Below the pieces are notes generated by a model. That model was not told where the DNA came from. It ran no database searches and was given only the letters and a program-made list of their open reading frames with translations. A DNA stretch of 44,537 nt from Bacillota bacterium. Its GTDB lineage: Bacteria > Bacillota > Clostridia > Acetivibrionales > DSM-1351. Within the stretch, counting starts at the first letter, position 1. Every line of letters begins with the position of its first letter. Below, piece by piece: positions 44,351 through 44,537 of the stretch. A program made the translations under genes and the position numbers. The DNA is taken from the NCBI GenBank assembly GCA_023412275.1, contig JAEYNY010000072.1, forward strand, positions 1 through 44,537, read 5' to 3'.

Positions 44351-44537
44351 ATGAACAGTAAAGAGAAACTATTGATTTATCCATTTGATATTCAATCTAG
44401 CCCTATTGTAAGACATGCTAATTTAATGGGCAATTACGAACTTACAGGGATTGTATCTCCTAATGGGTGGGGATTTAGCTCTAAGGATGCAGGAAGTGTA
44501 GATGGTGGAGAAGATATTGGTATAAATGTGAATAGTA
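44351..44537 (+). CDS. Peptide maturation system protein (TIGR04066-like), partial
   Basis: The first 62 residues of a gene cut by the window edge: KLLIYPFDIQSSPIVRHANL, then GIVSPNGWGFSSKDAG. The start resembles the clostridial natural-product protein usually found next to CcpM maturases (TIGR04066, from memory). GGGGG before the ATG at 44351 supports the start. Its biochemical role is not established; the short fragment shows no catalytic motif. It is very likely in the same operon as the precursor and the maturase. Confidence 0.65.
   Translation, partial: MNSKEKLLIYPFDIQSSPIVRHANLMGNYELTGIVSPNGWGFSSKDAGSVDGGEDIGINVNS

Noticed and set aside
1..44537. CRISPR array, tRNA or rRNA genes
   Set aside because: No regularly spaced direct repeats and no cloverleaf or rRNA signatures were seen on reading through both strands.

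Overview
The window is AT-rich chromosomal DNA from a spore-forming clostridium. A mesophilic cellulolytic Ruminiclostridium-type species is my best guess, inferred from gene content, strong GGAGG ribosome-binding sites and base composition rather than from any marker gene. Evidence for a sporulating Firmicute is a YtfJ/GerW-type sporulation gene next to its usual DUF2953 partner, an M23 peptidase, and a LexA box of the Bacillus/Clostridium type.

Layout. Positions 1-8400 are core genome: a PBP1A-type penicillin-binding protein (cut by the window edge), an M23 peptidase, a chemoreceptor, a YvlD-type membrane protein, DUF2953 plus ytfJ, a Mug-type DNA glycosylase, a small helical protein and an RlmD-type rRNA methyltransferase. 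Positions 8564-20777 are a defence island: an orphan membrane protein, then a HARE-HTH protein, hsdR, hsdM, hsdS, an AAA ATPase and an HNH nuclease in close order, followed by a DUF6602 PD-(D/E)xK-like protein. The ATPase/HNH pair resembles Septu (PtuA/PtuB) and is embedded in the type I restriction operon. Just after it is a cluster of six same-strand DnaA-box-like 9-mers.

Positions 21032-26430 are the remains of a prophage or integrative element: an ImmA-like peptidase with extra zinc ribbons, a XRE repressor, a divergent small HTH gene with a consensus promoter and a near-perfect SOS box, a broken amidase and two tandem serine recombinases, the second interrupted by an in-frame TGA. Positions 26714-33004 hold a three-gene ABC-2 transporter operon, a small secreted protein and two IS110 halves in opposite orientations. 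A structured leader in front of one half could be a relic bridge RNA.

Positions 33012-39511 are a sugar uptake region: a DeoR regulator with an orphan RbsA-type ATPase on the minus strand, and a ChvE/MmsA/MmsB-type monosaccharide ABC operon on the plus strand. Its terminator is followed at once by a 5' fragment of a group II intron. Positions 39575-41834 are a graveyard with cargo: short repeats, phage tape-measure fragments, an intact GNAT acetyltransferase and a frameshifted M24 peptidase.

The window ends inside a RiPP cluster (42445-44537). It has a 56-residue precursor with cysteines at strict CX3CX3CX3C spacing, a perfect 17-bp stem hairpin, a CcpM-type radical SAM/SPASM maturase, and the start of a third gene resembling the peptide-maturation protein usually found with it. 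This cluster and the composite restriction/ATPase/HNH island are the best candidates for interesting biology here. All family assignments were made by eye from motifs; no search was run.
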